Shown: piece by piece, positions 60,821 to 64,000 of the stretch | Numbering within the stretch: position 1 is the first letter of the stretch | Layout of the letters: the number at the start of each line of letters is the position of its first letter | Origin: Bacteroidales bacterium | GTDB lineage: Bacteria > Bacteroidota > Bacteroidia > Bacteroidales > UBA932 | Assembly (NCBI GenBank): GCA_017509755.1 | Contig: JAFWOY010000029.1 | Coordinates: 62,001 to 126,000 of the forward strand | Direction of reading: 5' to 3' | DNA: 64,000 nt | Position numbers and translations under genes: made by a program | Notes under the pieces: generated by a model | Told to the model about the DNA's origin: nothing | Seen by the model: the letters and a program-made list of their open reading frames with translations, nothing else | Databases searched by the model: none

Positions 60821-61681
60821 TTAGCCCAGATAGCCTTTGAGCAGCTTGCTGCGGGCGCTGTGGCGCAAACGACGGATGGCCTTCTCTTTGATCTGGCGGA
60901 CCCGTTCCCGCGTGAGACCGAACTTTTCGCCAATCTCTTCAAGGGTCATTTCCTGGCATCCGATGCCGAAGAAGTATTTCACGATGTCGCGCTCGCGCTC
61001 GGTCAGCGTGGAAAGGGCGCGCTCGATCTCCGTGTTGAGCGACTCGTTGACCAGTCCCTTGTCGGCGTTCGGCGAGTCGTTGTTGACCAGCACATCGAGC
61101 AGGCTGTTGTCCTCGCCGTCCACGAACGGTGCGTCCACGGAAACGTGGCGGCCGCTGACGCGGAGGGTATCGGCAATCTTCTCGCGGGGAATCTCAAGCA
61201 TATCGGCCAGTTCGTCGGGCGACGGCTGGCGCTCGTACTGCTGCTCGAACTGCGAGAGGGCCTTGTTGATCTTGTTGAGCGAACCCACCTGGTTGAGCGG
61301 CAGGCGCACGATGCGGCTCTGCTCGGCCAGGGCCTGCAGAATCGACTGGCGGATCCACCATACGGCATAGGAGATGAACTTGAAACCACGGGTCTCGTCG
61401 AACTTTTCGGCGGCCTTGATCAGGCCGAGGTTTCCTTCGTTGATGAGGTCCGGCAGGCTGATGCCCTGGTTCTGGTACTGTTTGGCGACAGATACGACGA
61501 ATCGCAGATTCGCGCGGGTAAGTTTATCGAGAGCTTCCTGGTCGCCCTTCTTGATCCGCTGGGCGAGTTCCACTTCCTCTTCGACGGTAATTAATTCTTC
61601 ACGACCGATTTCCTGAAGATACTTGTCAAGCGATGCACTCTCACGGTTGGTGATCGACTTGGTAATCTTTAATTGACGCAT
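60821..61681 (-). CDS. rpoD: Primary sigma factor RpoD (short Bacteroidetes type)
   Basis: This is the housekeeping sigma factor, 286 residues, lacking region 1.1 and the non-conserved insert as usual in Bacteroidetes. Region 1.2 begins [15 protein letters not shown]. Region 2 has [21 protein letters not shown], and region 4 has [14 protein letters not shown] with [20 protein letters not shown]. It is the factor expected to read the TAnnTTTG promoters listed here. A hairpin sits just upstream of its start codon, and element E lies further upstream. Confidence 0.97.
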   Translation of the reverse strand: MRQLKITKSITNRESASLDKYLQEIGREELITVEEEVELAQRIKKGDQEALDKLTRANLRFVVSVAKQYQNQGISLPDLINEGNLGLIKAAEKFDETRGFKFISYAVWWIRQSILQALAEQSRIVRLPLNQVGSLNKINKALSQFEQQYERQPSPDELADMLEIPREKIADTLRVSGRHVSVDAPFVDGEDNSLLDVLVNNDSPNADKGLVNESLNTEIERALSTLTERERDIVKYFFGIGCQEMTLEEIGEKFGLTRERVRQIKEKAIRRLRHSARSKLLKGYLG

Positions 61682-61692
61682 AGATAAAAATC

Positions 61693-61718
61693 AAGTGCCG
61701 CTGGAAAGGGCGGCACTT
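61693..61718 (-). promoter_or_regulatory. Hairpin in the rpoD leader
   Basis: AAGTGCCGC (61693-61701) pairs with GCGGCACTT (61710-61718) around an 8-base loop. On the mRNA it ends about 11 bases before the rpoD ATG and is followed by GATTTTTATC. It could limit translation, end upstream transcripts or stabilise the message. No consensus promoter is visible between it and element E. Confidence 0.5.
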
Positions 61719-61777
61719 ACTTATACGAATTTGGGGCAAGATTGTTTCAACTTTTTTATCCACGCCTTTATCAGGGT

Positions 61778-61924
61778 CTGTAGTCCTTCTGCGGACAGGT
61801 AGTCTCTCCAGAACCCATGCCACCCTCGGCACTGTAAGAGGGAGGGGCCCAAGCGGAGCTTGGGAGGGGGTCGCGCGGAGCGCGACGGTTCTGGAGAGAC
61901 TACCTGTCCGCAGAAGGACTACAG
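61778..61924. repeat. Long-arm cloverleaf element E (htrA-rpoD), reversed core
   Basis: The perfect 38-bp arms are 61778-61815 and 61887-61924. The core runs in the opposite direction to elements A-D. On the minus strand it has GTCGCGC/GCGCGAC, CCCAAGC/GCTTGGG (loop TCC) and CCCTC/GAGGG with the same 10-base loop as element A. The right arm contains the last sense codon and stop codon (61919-61921) of htrA. Confidence 0.9.
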
Positions 61925-63052
61925 CGTCACGATGATCTCGTGCTGTCGGCCGTCGCGGACGACGGTCACGACGGCCTTCTCGCCGGGGCGGAGTTTGCTG
62001 ATCTGCTCCTGGAGGCCGGCGCTGTTGTGAACGGGGTTGAGGTTGATCTCCTTGATGACGTCACCTTCCGTGATGCCGCCCTTGTCAGCCGGACCGTCTT
62101 TCTGGACAGAAGCCACATAGACCCCATCGATATCGTTCAGGCCAGCCCGGGAGGCCACCTCCGCATTGACGTCCGTGATGCTGATGCCCAGCATCGCGCG
62201 CTGCACGGCGCCGAACTCGATGAAATCGTCCACCACCTTGCTGACGATGTTGACCGGGACCGCGAAGGAATACCCCGCATACGAGCCGGTCCGGGAAATG
62301 ATGGAGGTGTTGATACCGACCAGTTCACCGGCCGCATTGACAAGCGCGCCGCCGCTGTTGCCGGGGTTAACGGCCGCATCGGTCTGGATGAACGACTCGA
62401 CCCTGTACTGGCCGTCGTAGTTCGGCATCGAACGGCCTTTGGCACTGACGATTCCGGCGGTAATGGTTGAGCGCAGGTCATACGGACTGCCGATGGCCAG
62501 TACCCATTCACCGAGGCGCAGGTCATCGGAATTGCCGATCGGAACGACCGGAAGATCCTCAGCATCAACCTTGATCAGGGCGATGTCCGTGGCAGGGTCG
62601 GTTCCGACGAGTCTGGCCGGATAAACCTTATTGTTTTCAAGGGTGACTTCAATCACGTCTGCCCCGGCGATCACATGGTTGTTGGTCACGATATAGCCGT
62701 CGGGGCGGATGATGACACCGGAGCCCAGACCGACTTGGTCACGCGGCGTCTGGGCGAAGCCGAAGAGCAGGTCTAAAAGTGATCCGGGTTGCTGGTAATT
62801 AGCCCGTTGTGTCACCTTTACATAGACGACGGCCTGGACGGCTGTCTCGGCGGCATCGGAGAAATTCGGGACCTCCTTCACCTCCACCCGGCGTTGCGGT
62901 GCTGACTTTTTGTCAGTCACGCCGGATCCCACAATCGCGGCCATTTCGTCCTGGTCGCTCAGACGGCGGTCCATCGCCTTCTTGGCGGCCAAAAAACCCG
63001 TAAGTCCTGATACTGCGACAATTAAGAGCAGATAGAGAATTTTTTTAGCCAT
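61919..63052 (-). CDS. Periplasmic serine protease, DegQ/HtrA type
   Basis: This envelope protease-chaperone has 377 residues with an N-terminal signal anchor (residues 4-26). The trypsin-like domain has the triad in VTNNHVIAGAD (His), TDIALIKVD (Asp) and NPGNSGGALVN (Ser). One PDZ domain follows (from about residue 280, GISITDVNAEVASRAGL), so it is DegS-like in layout but closer to short HtrA proteins. Its stop codon is inside the arm of element E. It is divergent from dnaN. Confidence 0.94.
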   Translation of the reverse strand: MAKKILYLLLIVAVSGLTGFLAAKKAMDRRLSDQDEMAAIVGSGVTDKKSAPQRRVEVKEVPNFSDAAETAVQAVVYVKVTQRANYQQPGSLLDLLFGFAQTPRDQVGLGSGVIIRPDGYIVTNNHVIAGADVIEVTLENNKVYPARLVGTDPATDIALIKVDAEDLPVVPIGNSDDLRLGEWVLAIGSPYDLRSTITAGIVSAKGRSMPNYDGQYRVESFIQTDAAVNPGNSGGALVNAAGELVGINTSIISRTGSYAGYSFAVPVNIVSKVVDDFIEFGAVQRAMLGISITDVNAEVASRAGLNDIDGVYVASVQKDGPADKGGITEGDVIKEINLNPVHNSAGLQEQISKLRPGEKAVVTVVRDGRQHEIIVTL

Positions 63053-63068
63053 GTTGTCCTATTTTTAT

Positions 63069-63076
63069 TATATTTG
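63069..63076 (+). promoter_or_regulatory. -7 box of dnaN
   Basis: TATATTTG is a perfect -7 box 45 bases before the dnaN ATG. A -33 TTG at the normal 19-base spacing is not seen; TTG at 63054-63056 is 12 bases away. Confidence 0.6.
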
Positions 63077-63121
63077 TAATTCATAAGAACGTGAAATAGA
63101 AATATAAAAATTATACCAAAT

Positions 63122-64000
63122 ATGAAATTTTCCGTTTCCAGCTCCGAATTGCTCAATGGCTTGATGTCCGTTTCCAAGGTCATCGTTCCCAAACCCACCA
63201 ACTCCATCCTGGAGAACTTCCTTTTCCAGCTGCAAGGCAACACCCTGACCGTGACCGCCTCCGACGGTGAGACAACGCTCAAGACCACGCTCCCCATCGC
63301 CCAGGTCAGCCAGGAAGGTTCCACGGCCGTACCGGCCAAGCTCCTGACTGATTCCCTCAAGGAGTTCCCCGACCAGCCCCTCTCTTTCAGCGTGGATGAG
63401 GGCAGTTCCGTGATGGATATCGTCTGGGCCAGCGGCGCCTCCAAGATTCCCTGCTTCGATGCGGCTGATTTCCCCGAGCTGCCGGTGATCGGCGAGATTG
63501 CCGAAAGCGTCATCATCCCCTCCTCCATCCTGCTCGACGGCATCAACAACACCATCTACGCCACGGCAGAAGAGGAGCTCCGTCCCGTGATGAACGGTAT
63601 CTTCTTCGACATTGATCCCGAAGTCACCACGCTGGTCGCTTCCGACGCCCACAAGCTCATCTGCTACAGTTTTGTCGGCGCCAAGCTTTCGCAGAAATCC
63701 AATTTCATCCTCCACAAGAAACCCGCTTCGATCCTCAAGAGCATCCTGGCCAAGTTCGACGAGGACATCACCATCCGCTACGACAACAAGAACGCCTATT
63801 TCAGCTTCGGCAGCAACATCCTGGTTTGCCGCCTCATTGAAGGCAACTACCCGGCCTACCGCAGCGTAATCCCCAAGAACAACAACAACAAGCTCGTGAT
63901 CGGCCGCACCGACCTGCTGGGCGTGGTCAAGCGTATCGCCGTCTGCTCCAACCAGATATCCAACCAGATCCGGCTCAAGCTCTCGCTCGGCGAAGTGCTC
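63122..64000 (+). CDS. dnaN: DNA polymerase III beta sliding clamp, N-terminal part
   Basis: This ring-shaped clamp holds the replicative polymerase on DNA. The 293 codons present cover the first two of three domains and part of the third; the gene runs out of the window. It begins MKFSVSSSELLNGLMSVSKV, has GNTLTVTASDGETTL in domain 1 and VTTLVASDAHKLICY plus EGNYPAYRSVIP in domain 2. It is divergent from htrA. I see no dnaA or origin nearby. Confidence 0.96.
   Translation, partial: MKFSVSSSELLNGLMSVSKVIVPKPTNSILENFLFQLQGNTLTVTASDGETTLKTTLPIAQVSQEGSTAVPAKLLTDSLKEFPDQPLSFSVDEGSSVMDIVWASGASKIPCFDAADFPELPVIGEIAESVIIPSSILLDGINNTIYATAEEELRPVMNGIFFDIDPEVTTLVASDAHKLICYSFVGAKLSQKSNFILHKKPASILKSILAKFDEDITIRYDNKNAYFSFGSNILVCRLIEGNYPAYRSVIPKNNNNKLVIGRTDLLGVVKRIAVCSNQISNQIRLKLSLGEVL

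Noticed and set aside
12526-61924. The five core repeats as a CRISPR array or insertion sequence
   Set aside because: The copies are single, tens of kilobases apart, lack regular spacers and cas genes, and have no transposase frame, shared terminal repeats or clear target duplications.

Overview
The window comes from a Bacteroidales bacterium with fairly GC-rich DNA. The evidence is a SusC-type TonB-linked receptor, a TonB receptor paired with a DUF4249 lipoprotein, DUF4296 and DUF5020 proteins, a short 286-residue primary sigma factor, and many promoters of the Bacteroidetes form (TTG or TTTG, about 19 bases, then TAnnTTTG). Gene starts lack clear Shine-Dalgarno sites. I cannot name the genus.

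Layout. 1-3 kb: the 5' part of a susC gene, divergent from a LacI-family regulator, with two operator-like palindromes between them. 3-12.5 kb: menG, a cysteine Ntn-hydrolase, tRNA-Leu(GAG), a HAD phosphatase with a beta carbonic anhydrase, and a four-gene set (peptide transporter, hydroxyacid dehydrogenase, LemA, DUF2207). 11.6-21.3 kb: folD and a purine operon (purE-L-M-N-H-D) on the minus strand. 21.4-27.1 kb: a divergent pyrimidine operon (pyrC-K-D-F-E-B) behind a leader peptide and an intrinsic terminator. 27.4-30.9 kb: two nucleobase permeases around a DUF5020 outer-membrane protein. 31-40 kb: one tightly packed minus-strand run of DUF4296, dtd, deoC, an SAH/MTA deaminase-like amidohydrolase, a RelA/SpoT-type synthetase, an HD hydrolase fused to a kinase, a lipid-kinase-like domain fused to an RsbW-like ATPase, a SpoIIE phosphatase and a STAS protein. 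40-64 kb: two conserved membrane proteins, pheT, ftsY, a racemase, transporters, a glycosyltransferase, DUF4249 and its TonB receptor, tex, a ClC channel, a YgiQ radical SAM protein, argS, an AGCS symporter, rpoD and htrA, and finally a divergent partial dnaN.

The theme of the first half is nucleotide supply: de novo purine and pyrimidine synthesis back to back, one-carbon supply (folD), base uptake, and salvage (deoC, amidohydrolase). A motif is shared between the purE-pyrC and uraA control regions. The 31-37 kb operon joins alarmone synthesis and hydrolysis genes to partner-switching regulators.

The most unusual feature is a family of five intergenic elements (12526-12654, 24507-24638, 27144-27281, 44051-44178, 61778-61924). 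Each has a roughly 50-76 base core that folds into two or three small hairpins. Stem changes between copies are compensated. Each core sits inside a long inverted repeat, up to 38 bp perfect, whose sequence differs completely from locus to locus. One arm begins at or just after the stop codon of a neighbouring gene. I do not recognise this as a described element.
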